A DNA stretch of 64,000 nucleotides from Epiperipatus broadwayi (Eukaryota; Onychophora; Udeonychophora; Euonychophora; Peripatidae): positions 2,165,501-2,229,500 of the forward strand of contig JAQFVV010012477.1 of assembly GCA_028023455.1 (NCBI GenBank), read 5' to 3'. The notes under the pieces are model-generated. The model made no database searches. It was not told the origin of the DNA and saw only the letters and a list, made by a program, of their open reading frames with translations. The position numbers were made by a program, and so were the translations under genes. Below are positions 48,201-60,779 of this stretch, piece after piece. Numbering within the stretch: position 1 is the stretch's first letter; each line of letters starts with the position of its first letter.

Positions 48201-51200
48201 AAAATTTGAATATTAATAAATTAATGTTTTTATGTTTTTCCTAATCTTATATAAAAATTTAGATTTAAATTAGGTTAACAAAATAAAAAGAATCAAAACT
48301 ATAGTTACATATTTTCTTGACGATAGTTCCTGATAAGTCCAAAATGCTTATTATTTTCTCTAGAGTTTTTCAAAAATGTTCTCCTCTAAGCACATTAAAG
48401 TTTAAAATAAAAATAATTATTAATCCATTTAGTAAAATTTATAGAAAATAATCCTTGGTTTTAGTATTTAGGACGATAATTATTAAATCATAATATTAAT
48501 TAATCCCGTGAAGCTTCTTAATCTTCTCTACCAATATTCTCTGTGTATCCGATGCATCAATCCATCTAATTTAACTTTAAAAATATTCGATGAACTTTTA
48601 AGTACTATTTGTATTTCCATGGATCCATCTCTTATTCAACTATATGTTCATTTTTTTTATATAAGTTTCTTTCTTGATACATTTAAACTTTCGTTTGGTA
48701 TTTTTATATATCACTTTTAAAAAAATAAAAAAAAATGTTACCTTCAGAAAGGATATAACATTTTACTCCTTTGAATATCATATTATATAAAATGATTCAT
48801 GAAATATAATTGTCTTATTACTATTTAAAAATAAATCTTGGATCAGCTTATAAATAATACGTTTCAATACATTTTTTAGACTCCGTATAATTTCTGAGCT
48901 GTGGTTTTTATGTACCAAAACAGTTCTTCGGTAAAATATTAATAAAGCTGTATCAATAAATATTCCAAATATTTTTACAGTATTACAATTTCTATCCATT
49001 TTATTCCACAGTATATCCATTTTTATTGCGTAGTCTAGGTTAAATTTTTAGATAAAATACTACTGATAAAGGAACTTTAAAAAATTTAACAAAGCATGTT
49101 AAACGAAATTATTAAAATATTTTTTAGTTTACACTCTCTTTTTTGCAAGTTACTGTTAAAAATTATCAATTAGTTTTTTTTTTTCAAATAAATTATGAGA
49201 AAGTACTAAAAAAAAAAATTGACTAAAATAAAAAAATTTAAAATACTATCTTTTGATAGTTATAATTTACCTTTCTCCGGTTTCAATACATTATTAATCT
49301 CCCCCGATAACTTAGTTACGATGATATTTATAGTCTGTAAGAATACCTATTCCTATTGGTTAATTCTTACTTTAGCTTGAGAACAAATTTACATATTTTT
49401 AGTTTATAGTAGAATTGAATTTCAAAATTAGAAATTATGACGTAATAAAATTTAAAAAATATTATTTAAAATACCACTTTTAATTCAATTATTATTTTAT
49501 TTAAATTATTTAATCTTTTAAAATAACTATTAAAATAACTTTAATAACCTATTCCATTTTTTAATATTCAATTTATCTATTTTTATTTAAATAAAATATT
49601 TAATTTTTATATATCTGTATTCGTCTTTATTACATTACTTAAAATATTACATACGATAGTTAACTTAAGGTTTAATACTATTTACTTTTATGATAGGCAA
49701 TAATTCTATACAATTCTATAATATAACTTTTAAAATATTTTAAACTTTGTTATTATTTCAAACAAGCGTGTGTGTGAGAGCATACATTAAAAGTCACATG
49801 ATTATAACTTTGACAGACGATTTTTAATCTATTTATCTGCCTAGATTTATAAAATTGATACACTTATTATATTATATAAAATAATTATAAAAAATTTGGA
49901 AAAACAATTTAGAAAATATAGAATTAAATACAATTCTCACCATCATAAAGTTTATTTTTAAAATATACTATATTAATTTTTGTTTATTAAATATGATTAT
50001 AAATTTAAGCACTGTATTTATTAACTTATCAGTTTTAAACTATTAAAATCGAATTTATTAAATATAATTTTAATTATTTACAGCTGTGTTATTTAATATG
50101 GCCAGCTTTTACAACCATATGAAACAATATTTTAAACTTTACATAACTATTTTTAAATAATTCGCTATAATTTTATATACTACATATTTTCTTTAGCTTC
50201 AAATTGTATTTTAAAGATATAATTGACTTAATATAATTAATGTATTAAAAGAACGTATTTTAAATTTAAAATTTTTTAGTAATTAACTGTTATGAATTAT
50301 TACCGACCTATAGAAAAGGGCACAATATATAATATTATAAATCGATGCCTGTATTTCTTCAAAATAATATACTCAAATTTATAAATCAATATTTAAAAAT
50401 ACAGTATTTAAAATCTTATAAAAATATATGTATATGTATAGAAAGTAAAAAGAGTTTATATATCACTTGTCAATTAATAGTTAAATTAATTGACGTTACA
50501 TATATATATACAATTATTTTTATTGTAATCATTGTAAGTAGTTTTATACATTTTCCTTGTATTGGGTTCTTTAATATAGTTTAATGGACATAAAATAGAT
50601 TGTGTAAAATATATAAAACCATTAAACTATATTAAAAAATCTAATAGAAAGAAACTATATGTAACCAATTACATTAAGAACATCAAAAATAATTGTATGA
50701 ATATTTATAAAACATCAATTAATTTAACTAATAGGTGGCTAACGGTAAATAAAGAAAATTATATATATAATATAAATTTATACAGTTTTTATTTTCTGCA
50801 GTATAATTATTGTATCATTGTTATAATAGATTATCATTAAATATTATCGATATCACTGTGTATCCGATGTAGATGTAATTGTAAAATAGTTTCAACACAT
50901 TGAAAAGACAAAAATTAGTATTTACCAAAAATAGTTTTTTTTTTGTTTTGTGTGTATGATTATTATGGTTTTATATATATGTTATTGATGTTATAAAAAG
51001 TATTTTATATTATTTTCTGTACTTTATTTACTTATAAATCTATATAGACATTTTTAAACAGGCTGTTATTTTTACCTTCACCTCTCCCGTTCTCTCTCTC
51101 TCTATATATATAATAACAAGTTGTCCATTAAAAATATAATATATGCAAATTTTAATTTATAAGATAGACAAAAACAATATATATTATCAGATAAAATAAA

Positions 51201-51671
51201 TATAATCAAAATGCTCTGGAATAAAAATATATAATATTTAATATACCATTAAAAAAGTCAATAATAGTCGGGCTTATCGCTATTATTAGTTTATGCATTG
51301 TTTTTGTTTATTACATATATTTATTAAACAGAAGGATTTTCATTTATTTTGTAATCATTAACAACTGAAACAATGTAGACAAAAATAAAATATCACGATT
51401 TTTCATAAATTTTGTATATTGATATTAGCAGGTTGTAGTAAATGAACTTTCTGTTAATATCAATATACGCAGTTCTTGGAAAATCACGTGATCGCTGCTT
51501 TATATTTTTTTTTTATGTTATTCCAATTGATAATAATTACAACGTAGGTAAAAATACTTCTATTTAATTAATTTATATATATATATTGGCATTGCCTAAT
51601 GTTATTATAATTGAAAATGTATATATATGATTATTTAATTCTAATATTGTCACGAATACTTGCAGGAGTTT
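45280..51671. other. Long AT-rich gene-free stretch
   Basis: No recognised gene or element over 6.4 kb. Contains a 17-bp perfect inverted repeat (50571-50587 with 50619-50635) and a 14-bp one (51415-51428 with 51456-51469). Confidence 0.55.
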
Positions 51672-51742
51672 CTGTTGGTGGCCTTGTGGTAAGCATAACT
51701 GCCTTCCAAGTAGCTGGCTTGGGTTAGCTTCCCGGTCAACGC
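51672..51742 (+). tRNA. tRNA-Gly(TCC) pseudogene
   Basis: A 71-nt sequence that follows the tRNA-Gly(TCC) pattern: GTTGGTGGCCTTGTGGTAAG, then CATAACTGCCTTCCAAGTAG with anticodon TCC in a 7-nt loop, a T arm TTGGG-TTAGCTT-CCCGG and TCAACGC. The T loop has lost TTCGA, the first two acceptor bases are mispaired, and the anticodon stem has weak pairs. It is a decayed gene or SINE head rather than a working tRNA. Confidence 0.65.
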
Positions 51743-51769
51743 TTTGACATATGAAAAAAATATATATAA

Positions 51770-51815
51770 TAGCTAAATAATTGATGTTTCAGTACAATAA
51801 CAAGTACGAGGTTTA
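51770..51815 (-). repeat. PLE 3'-end scrap
   Basis: The minus strand reads GTACTTGTTATTGTACTGAAACATCA followed by ATTATTTAGCT (described in two parts), matching the second half of the PLE hammerhead region at 25.64 and 58.68-58.79 kb. The CUGANGA half is lost. Confidence 0.6.
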
Positions 51816-52859
51816 CATATATATAATACATTTTTTTAAAAATAAATAACTAAATAATTAAAAACTATAGATTTATTATGGAATGATTGCTATCTTGATA
51901 TTTTCAATCAAATCTACAAAATTCATGATCTCACACAATGTCAAACGTTAATTTTAGTTATGTATGTTGATTTATGCAATTATATTACTTATTAGTGAAT
52001 AATCCATCATACTTTAAATTATGTTAATTTTATTTTTCTTTTCTTCAAATCATTTTCCATGTATAAAGTAAAAACAAGAAGATATATCATTGATACTGGT
52101 ATTGGCAATTCTCAAACCTGATAAATCATCCAAATTGTCAAATAGAAATAATAGAAAATGACTATGTATTTTAAAAGAATGGCTTTAACAAATGTTTCAT
52201 CAATTCTTATATATGATATTGAGATATGAATACTTAACAAAAGAACAATACATAACTCCAGACTATGAAATAATTGATAAAATTATTGGTGATAATGAAG
52301 CTGGACGTGATATTATTTCTTAAAGAGATGGCAGTATCCTGATAGTTAAAGTCTTAAACTGGATTACAAGATTGTTGAAAAATATTAAGACAAATATCAT
52401 ATGTAAGTTGGATGAATGCTATTGGAAAGTTATTAGCAATTATAAATAGAAGCTATGTATTTGAAAAACTGAATCAATTTTAGAATGTCTTTCATGAAGT
52501 GAATTAAAAACGTTTGAAAATTACATAAATATATTGATACAAAAAATTTCATGGGTTACAGATATAAATGTAAAGTTGTGATTTTGTATTAAGAGCCTAG
52601 GAAGTTTGTAAATATTTTAAAAGAAAGGTTTTAACCTTTATCATATGCTCCTTGAACACTATAATAGTCAAATGATATCTTTTTTGGCTATGGATGGACC
52701 TCTCAAAGTTCAACATAAGGTTGTGACTTTATAAGAAAAGAATGTCATTATATCTTTAACCTAAGTTTCCATTTATATAGGCCATTCTGATGCATCTTGA
52801 TTTGGAAGTATAAAGCCAATAGCCTCTTTACTTTTTGAAGTCCACTATTTCCTTTACAA

Positions 52860-53760
52860 ATTAACTTTTGTGGATTCAACTATGTATGACTTAGAATTAA
52901 TATTGATACTCCAATAAGTTCACCATCTCAGAAGTAATAGCTGATTTATTTATGAAAAGCTGGAGATTTACAATAAGCATTTTCAAACCTCTTATTTGGT
53001 TCAGATATATAGCTGAAATTCATATATGGCAACATGATAAAAATAAATTAAATGATATTGTCTCACATATAAATAATATCCATCGTCATATTAAATTTAC
53101 AATGGAGACATAGCCTGATGGAAAACTTCTATTTCTTGATATACTCATCACTGGGAAACAAAACAATTTAGCATTATTAGTTAAAAAAATACACATACAA
53201 ACAAATACATACAATTTTCATTACATCATCATTCAACTCGGATTTTTTCTGTAGTCAAAGCTCTTTTTGCTAGAGCAATTAACCTTTGAGATAAATCACT
53301 ACTTAAAGAATAAATAAATCATATAAATTGTTTTAATAACCACTGGTTATAATAATAAAATTATACTCCAAGCCTTAATTCAAGCCCAAATAATCAAAAT
53401 ACAAAACAAAAAAAACAACTATTAGAATTTATATTCTTAATATAAAATAAACTACAGACAATATTGAAAGTATACTAAAATGTTATAATGTAAAATTATC
53501 ATATACTACTTATCAAAAAATTAGTAACAACATAACCGATACTAAAGACTCAATCTCTCTGAGGCACAGGAAGTTTATGATACTTTGAGCAGTATTTGGT
53601 AAGAACCTTACATAGGTATGAACACTCATAGCATCAGTACTAGAAGAGATCAACATGCTAATGCAATAAAACATCATTCATCATCAACAGATTCAGGTTG
53701 CAATATTGATTTCTTTAATACAAGGATCCTATCCAGATGTGATACTCTCTACCAATGTAA
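52860..53760 (+). pseudogene. Penelope-like element 3, strongly decayed
   Basis: Plus-strand pieces in changing frames: KPLIWFRYIAEIHIWQHDK near 52985-53040, RT motif C (YIDD in the family) degraded to YIAE; then SHINNIHRHIKFTMET, PDGKLLFLDILITGKQ, SVVKALFARAINL, INHINCFNNHWL, and a GIY-YIG piece YIGMNTHSISTRRDQHANAI at about 53610-53670. This is the RT-linker-endonuclease order of a PLE. Stops and lost catalytic residues throughout. Confidence 0.75.
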
Positions 53761-53952
53761 GGTCAGATAAGTCAATAAAATACAAACAAGACCAATTGTC
53801 TCAATACAATGATGACATATGCAAACTTCTTCTATTTGGAAGAATTTTTTTAAACAAAACATATCACTCTAAAAATATTCTGGTTTTTATATCTGAAATT
53901 TTATGTACCTGTTTTTACTATTGGTAGAATATCTACAACCATCTTTAAAATA

Positions 53953-54200
53953 CTCTATTTATCATTCAGTTGATGGCTAATATAATTAAGCCAAAACTTC
54001 AAACAGTTAAAAGACTGAAGTGGAATTGGGCTAGACATATTTCTAGAAGAGCTGATAATAGATGGACAATTGAAATCTTAAACCAGATTCCAAGAGATTG
54101 TAAAAGACCCAGAAAGAGACCACATGTGAGATGGATGGATGAAATAAGAAAGTGTGCAGGGGTGATGTGGAAAAAAGAAGTTAAAGATCAGAGAAGATGA
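53953..54200 (+). pseudogene. RTE LINE C-terminus, 5'-truncated
   Basis: A 76-codon open stretch with LKWNWARHISRRADNRWTIE, then PRDCKRPRKRPHVRWMDEIR and a KCAGVMWKKEVKDQ ending, the conserved C-terminal segment of RTE-type reverse transcriptases. Only the tail is present, as expected for incomplete reverse transcription. The same segment occurs at 34120-34260 on the other strand. Confidence 0.9.
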
Positions 54201-54291
54201 ATATAGAGAGCATACCAATAGCTCAAATAAGCTATTAATTGATAAGTACAGTAAGAGAAATTATTTTAAATCTCTATATGAAACATTCCCA

Positions 54292-54337
54292 TCCCCAGAC
54301 CAATTGGTTTTGATCTTTTGGCTTACCTCAGTGAGGA
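54292..54337 (-). ncRNA. Hammerhead ribozyme-like, family B copy 1
   Basis: On the minus strand: TCCTCA / CTGAGGT / AAGCCAAAAGATC / AAAAC / CAATTG / GTC / TGGGGA. Stem I pairs 6 of 6. The GAAA box reads AAAA and stem II is weakened, so it is probably inactive. Confidence 0.65.
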
Positions 54338-54709
54338 CCTAAAATATTCAGATACTAGATCTAAAATATCAACTCAAAACCCAGCACTTATTTAATATGT
54401 AATATTTAAGTAGAAACTCTGAAATTTTTGGATATGAAAGTGTCTTTAACTCCAGCTATCTAACTTAAATAGCCATATGGGCCTGAACCAATTCAGATCT
54501 ACCATATATTAATAGCCATATCATTACCAAGGCCTTAAAGGTAAACTTATACTAATCAATAAAGCAAGTCATATATAGCATGACATTGCTTTTATAAGTT
54601 TGTATTTACAAATATGAAATATAGAGAGCATACCAATAGCTCAAACAAGCTCTTAATTGATAAACGTGGTAAAAGAAAATATTTAAAATCTCTATCTGGA
54701 ATGTTCTTA

Positions 54710-54755
54710 TCCTCAGACCAATTAGTTTCGAGCTTATGGCTCATTTCAGTGAAGA
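54710..54755 (-). ncRNA. Hammerhead ribozyme-like, family B copy 2
   Basis: On the minus strand: TCTTCA / CTGAAAT / GAGC-CATAA-GCTC / GAAA / stem III CTA..TGG with 2-nt loop / GTC / TGAGGA. Stem I is 6 bp with U-A where copy 1 has C-G, a compensatory change. Core bases after CUGA are altered. Confidence 0.7.
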
Positions 54756-54930
54756 GCTAGAACATTCAGACACTAGATCTAAAATATCAACTCAAAAAAC
54801 AGCACTTATTATGTAATATTTAAGTAGAAACTCTGAAATTTTGTCATAAAAATGTCTTTAAACTCCAACTATCTAACTTAAATAGCTATATGAAACTGAA
54901 CCAAATTCATATCTACCATATATTAATGTA

Positions 54931-55150
54931 TGGTGTATCTGAACTTGGTTCAATACCATATGGCTATTTAAATTAGATAGCTGGATTTGAAGACATATAG
55001 ATGTGGAATTTTTCAGATTTTCTACTTAATAGTTAACTATTATATAAATGCTGGGCTTGAGCAGATATTTTTAAATCTAATGTCTTAATATCATAATACC
55101 TCACTGACGATAGCCAGCAGCTTGAAAATGGTTTGGGATAGGGGTATGCT
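54931..55150 (+). repeat. Repeat family B, copy 3, inverted
   Basis: Reads as the complement of the two tandem copies: CTGAACTTGGTTCAATACC, ATTTAAATTAGATAGC, AATCTAATGTCTTAAT, then the hammerhead and TAGGGGTATGCTC. It faces copy 2 directly, so the region forms a foldback. Confidence 0.8.
55098..55139 (+). ncRNA. Hammerhead ribozyme-like, family B copy 3
   Basis: CCTCA / CTGACGA (perfect core) / AGC-CAGCA-GCT / GAAA / short stem III / GTT / TGGGA. Stem I pairs 4 of 5. Among B copies it has the best core but a shortened stem III. Confidence 0.65.
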
Positions 55151-55159
55151 CATTATATA

Positions 55160-57060
55160 TATAAATATATAAAGAGATATTTTCATCATCAGTATTAAAG
55201 GATTAACTAGTCAAATCTTTGAAAAATATCTAATTGATCATTATAGATAAAACCTTCAGAAATCAATAGCTGAGCATTTAAAATTTTTATTCTTTTTCAT
55301 GGGTACTAATGTTTTCCTGCAAGTTGGGTTGTTTTCTAGAATAATAGAAGGATTTGCTTCCTGTAGTTTTCCAAGATTCTGATCCAATTTTTAATTCGCT
55401 TCTTCATTACGAGAATCTTTAAAGTTTATGATTTTTTTTATTGATGTATATACATTCGCATATTTATTTAATTCAACATATTAAATATTATTTACCGAAA
55501 GTCAAGGAAGATGTTGGTCTTCTGCATTCTAACTATAAACATATCTTTCTGAGTTTAAATCTTTATAATAATTTGAGTTTGAAATAAAAGAAAACACTTT
55601 TACTTTACAAAAACCTCAAACCAAGGAGCTAATGTATGGGTTAATAGAGAAAAAGTTTTATATTCTCAGGAATGACATATAGTACTTGTTGGTTTCTTAA
55701 CGTCATCAAAAGGCAAAGTTATATCCTTTTACATGGATATAAATTATTTGTTTCTATTCTTTATCAATCTAAACATCTATGAAAATATTTAATTCAACAT
55801 ATATTTATAAATAACCTTCCCAGAATTCTTCTTCATGATTATGTTTACCCATCAAGTTCTATTATACTTGGACAAGCCTTATCATTTAAAATCATCACAT
55901 AATAATGGGTCTGTTGTCCGTACACATTAATAGTCTGCTGTTCAAATCCATAGTCAAGTCTTTAAATGTTTTCAATTTGCTATAGCAGGTTCAAGGAATA
56001 TTTAAATAGCTGCTCCATAGCCAATGGAAATAGGTACACAAGTGATTTAATAAATACGTAGTTATTCTTGGCTGGAAAGTAAAGGCAGTCTATTGCATAG
56101 ATCAGTATTAATATATTACTATTTTTTGCCTATGAATCTATAATCATAAGTCAAGTATTATGCATAACTTTGCTTCAAACTATTTAGAGATACAATTTAT
56201 TTTAAAGCTATTTTTATATGCAACTTTAATTAAGATCTCTGATAATGCTTTTTTTCTAAAAGGTGAAAAGTTAATAATATTTTCATGAAATAAAATAATA
56301 AAATTTAAAATTTTCTTTTTTCGTTTCTATTGTTTTAACATATTAATTTTGACATTCAATCTTATTTCTACACACATTTTATAATGAAATTCATGTCTGT
56401 TTACTTAAAAGATAACATTTGTGCGTTATAAGCCATAAAAGTGCTGATAATAATATATGGATATAAAATTAAATTACAAATTAGTTTTCAATGATGCCAT
56501 CTATCGCAATTTTTATTTCTCATCTTTAGTTTATTTTATTTATAGAATAAACCAACAGAGGACGCTATAAAAAAAGAAAGCTACTCTTTAATGAATTCAT
56601 TTTTATTATATATATATATAAAACATGCTTTTTTTTTAAAAAATAAAAACAAACCCCCCCAAAAAAAATGTTACCGACTTACAAGTTGCTTTATTTACAA
56701 ATATATATATGTAATCTTAAAATCTTTTCAGTATACGATTTAAGAAAAAAAAAATGGTTGAGTTAGATTGTAATGGATCAAGTTCTGTCAACATATTACA
56801 TATTACATATCCTCATCGATTATCTTCACTAAAAAATTAAACAAACAAAATAATAAGCATATTTTTATCTCTTCTAACCATTCCCCTGAATTTATTTTAT
56901 ATTTAAATTTATCTATTTATCTTACACACTGCCTACTTATTTATTTATTTTAAACTTCAGTAAGTTTATAATTTCCTGAACAAATATTAGTATAATTATG
57001 GAAATAAATGAAAAAAATATATATATTTTTCATGCTTCATTATATATATTTCATGATTAT
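55160..57060. other. AT-rich gene-free stretch
   Basis: No gene, RNA or element recognised. Confidence 0.55.
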
Positions 57061-57062
57061 TT

Positions 57063-57190
<128 letters not shown>

Positions 57191-57507
57191 TTATCTTTAT
57201 GCCTGTCTGTCTGTCTGTCTGTATGTCTATCCATATAACTATTTATCTATGTATCAATCATCAGCTTATCTACACACCAGCTACCTATATACTTATATTC
57301 CACTTATTCTCTATCTATTTACATATTAAACTATCTATCTATCTATCTATCTAATGTATGTATATATCTAACTACCTATCTATTTATTTATATCTACCTA
57401 CCTTTATATCTACCTGTTTATCAAATGATTTAAATATTTTACGTTAATATTTATTTGATCACTAATTACCTATCTATATCATTATGTATGTCAATAGAAA
57501 TATATAT

Positions 57508-57755
57508 ATTGTAATCATAATAAAAATAATAAATATAATGGTAATAAACTATTATAAACAGTCTTTTTAACCCACAGAAGTATTTTAGGTTAATTTCTTA
57601 AACCTACCTCAACTGCCATTAATTTGTTTTTGTTTTTTAATTTAGTGGCAGTTGAGCAGATTTAAAAAATTAACTGAAAGTACTTCAGCGAATTGAAAGA
57701 CTGTTTATAATAGTTTATTACAGTTATATTTATTATTTTTATTATGGTTACAATT
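57508..57755. mobile_element. Palindromic MITE-like element
   Basis: 57508-57628 pairs with ~57645-57755: TTGTAATCATAATAAAAATA, AAACTATTATAAACAGTC and CTCAACTGCCA against their complements. The loop is about 20 nt and there is no ORF. The target duplication could not be fixed because the flanks are AT-rich. Confidence 0.75.
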
Positions 57756-58675
57756 TTGTTCTAATTAATGGACATTTTATTTTATTATATATATTGATAA
57801 ATAAAAGAATTGATGGATAAATATATATATATGAATAAATAAATAGACAAATAAATAATCCGATATATAAATATATAGATAGAAAGATAGATACTATAAA
57901 AGATAAATTGTAATTAAATTGATAGTTAATAAATAAATGGAGAGTGTGTCTTGCAGTTATTTTATCAGCACCAAGATAAGAGATTATTATTATCTAGATG
58001 ACAAATGTAGTAAGAAAATCTTGGTTATTCAGTGGGTATCTTTATTCTTATTATTAAAAAAATGAAAAGTTTTAGATAATATGATATATTCTTAATCCAT
58101 GTTGTGAAAAGTATGATATTTTTATCATCGTGAAGCTAAGGTTTTCTTTTACCATTACCCATTATTTGATCCACACATGGAATGTTATATATATATGGTT
58201 CATGAACATCGGTGCTAGAGAATAGTTCTATTATTATTTCAAATAGCCTGGTTAAATTTCTTTGATATTATGTTTATCCAGAATTAAAATATTATTTATT
58301 ATTCCATATATAACATGTTTATTTATTATAGGTTATTAGAAATGAGTGCAATATCTCTACTCTGATAAGATCAGCTCATTAAAATTCAACTTGCAATTAA
58401 AACATATAGGCTGATTTAAGTTTGCTCTCTGGTTGCTATTGTTTTAGATATCCAAAATAAAATTATCTATAATATGGCAAAAAGTGGTCCATTAGGTTTA
58501 TTTTCTTACTGTTAAAAGTTATTGAATATGGTTGCTAGAGGACAATTCTATTATTATTTCAAATGGACTTGTTAATTTTTACATGACATTATATATATAT
58601 ATATTATAATATACTCATGGATAAATGAATTAATAGTATTATTTCCTGAAGCTTCCATGTAATAAAAATGTAATA

Positions 58676-58800
58676 GCTAAATAGCTGATGTTTCAGTACA
58701 ATAACAAATGAGCTGCTTTATTCTTATGATTTGAGAGGAGAAGAAGTTCTGAGGAAAGCACTTGTTATTGTATTGAAATGTCAGCTATTTAGCTATTATA
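58676..58800. repeat. Inverted pair of PLE 3' ends
   Basis: AATAGCTAAATAGCTGATG with TTTCAGTACAATAACAA at 58674-58709 is the complement of TTGTTATTGTATTGAAATG with TCAGCTATTTAGCTATTA at 58762-58799. Both match the PLE 2 hammerhead region at 25.63 kb. Only the tips of two PLE copies remain. Confidence 0.7.
58745..58786 (+). ncRNA. PLE-type hammerhead motif, degenerate
   Basis: AGTT, CTGAGGA, AAGCACTTGTTATTGTATT (weak stem II), GAAAT, GTC, AGCT. Stem I pairs 4 bp with one G-U. Confidence 0.5.
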
Positions 58801-59384
58801 TTTTTAATACAAAAAAGCTCTGGGAAATAATACTATGAATATATATATATATTGTAACCTTTTAATTGGTTAATTATTGCTGATTGAGTATAGAAAAACA
58901 CATATATTATAGTCCAAAATTTTAAATTTCAGAAATATAACTTCCACAAATAATTTAATGCATGAGACTTAAAGAGAGAATTCAGTGGGGATAGGAAATA
59001 CATATCTTCTATTTGTAACTATTTTTAAACAGTTATGTAATTTTAATATAAGTGATTTTAATAAATGCAAACCCATTTACATGTATAAATATGTTAGATT
59101 TAAGTAAAAGTTACAATAGAAAGAAATTCAATCTTAGTATTTTATATTACAGTGATCCTTTAAAGGATGAGTGTATTATTTTCTGCACTGAATTTTGATT
59201 AATAAATAAAAGTAAAATAATTCATTTTCTATAAAATAATTATATATTTTTATAAATGGTAATGATATTTTAGGAATAAATATTGTTATCAAAATATTTT
59301 AGTTTAATTAATTAAAAAGATAATGTATTTTAAATTTTAATTTAAAATTGTTTAAACTTTATCAGTCTTAAAAATATTTATTGA

Positions 59385-59531
<147 letters not shown>

Positions 59532-60544
59532 ATTATAGTTAGCAAATTAATTATTAAAAAAATTGCTAGTTAATTTTTAATTAATTGACCAATGAAATGT
59601 AATTAATTGGATTTTTGATGTCATGTTGTTGGGGCATATAAAAAAATGAGCAGATGAACTAGATAGAGAAAAGAAGAAAAAAGCAATATAAATCATAAAA
59701 ATAAAGTGAACTGTTGTTTCACATAAAAGTTTGTAAAAACTATAAAATTTAATATATTTTATTTTGTAAACAGTAAAAATAACTAAATTAATCATGTTGA
59801 AAGAAATATAATATTTTTAATAGTTTGAAAATGATGGAGTAAGTTAAACTAAATTTCTTCATTTGTTATATAATTACAGTCTAAAACTTCAATTCACAAT
59901 TAAAAATGTTTTTGGAGAACAAATTCATGGATAAAATATTATTAGTAGTAGTAATTGGAAAAACTTTGAAGAATAAGGATTCTCAACTTCAATTAATTAA
60001 AAGGTGTAAATACTGTCACATAAGGAAATATGTTTTGTTTATCTCTACTTTGTTGACTACCTTAAATAATAACTTAATTATGAAGAGAAGTAAAAATAAA
60101 TACAAAGTGATAACTTATATAAATTAATAAAATTAGTTTACTGAACTTTAAAATTTATTAATGGAAACAAGATGTCAAATGAAAATAGTTATTTTTTAAA
60201 TTAAACTAACTTATACTATCAAATTAATTTTATAAAACTATAAAGAAGAATAGGCATTCATTGAATATTTAATAATTAAGGAATATTAAGTAAATAAATA
60301 TGATAATAAATGTTTATTATAGATTATATTAAATAAAAGCTTATTTAAAAAAAAGAACATTTTAACAAATAAGATTATGCTATAGTATAAAATACTAAAA
60401 GAATACAAATTTAGCAAGAAAAGCAATTAATTTTGATTATGACAAATTTTGATAAAATAGTATGCTGCTGGATAAGAGAGTTAAGTGAACTTATTTATGT
60501 TTATTTCAAAAAGAAATAATTATTAAGTAAAATCCAATGAAATA

Positions 60545-60775
60545 ACAGGCCACTCACTGCAAGCCAGAGTAATCAGTGGATGCCAGAAGGCTTGTGCATA
60601 AAATGCCTATCTTGTGCCTACTCATCCAATACCCCCAGATTAGTTTCTAGCTTGTGGATTTCATCAGTGAGGAACCTTGGATTTGAGAGCACTGCACCCA
60701 GATCTTAAGATCTAATACAACCATCCAGAAATCAGCTTTTATCTCTACTTGGCTACAAAACTATGAGGAAAAATG
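60545..60775 (-). repeat. Repeat family A, copy 5 (partial)
   Basis: A 230-bp fragment in the orientation of copy 2: CACTGCAAGCCAGAG, GATGCCAGAAGGCTTGTGC, the hammerhead complement, AGATCTTAAGATCTAAT, ACTTGGCTACAAAACTATGA. It lies 20 kb from the other copies, so the family is dispersed. Confidence 0.85.
60632..60673 (-). ncRNA. Hammerhead ribozyme-like, family A copy 5
   Basis: On the minus strand: TCCTCA / CTGATGA (canonical core) / AATC-CACAA-GCTA / GAAAC TA ATC / TGGGGG. Stem II and the stem III closing pair are damaged. Confidence 0.7.
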
Positions 60776-60779
60776 GAAG

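Larger units (their letters stand above)
54196..54930 (-). repeat. Repeat family B, two tandem copies
   Basis: 54196-54616 and 54617-54930 are direct repeats (AATATAGAGAGCATACCAAT, TCTATNTGNAA, the hammerhead complement, ACTAGATCTAAAATATCAAC, AAACTCTGAAATTTT, ATCTAACTTAAATAGC). HHR-to-HHR spacing is 418 bp. It shares the layout of family A: hammerhead, then an AGATCTA block, then a TGAACC..TTCAG palindrome. Confidence 0.85.

Noticed and set aside
48004-50584. Several 60-80-codon ORFs in the 45-51 kb stretch
   Set aside because: Composition follows the AT-rich background, with no motifs, no partner frames and no family resemblance.
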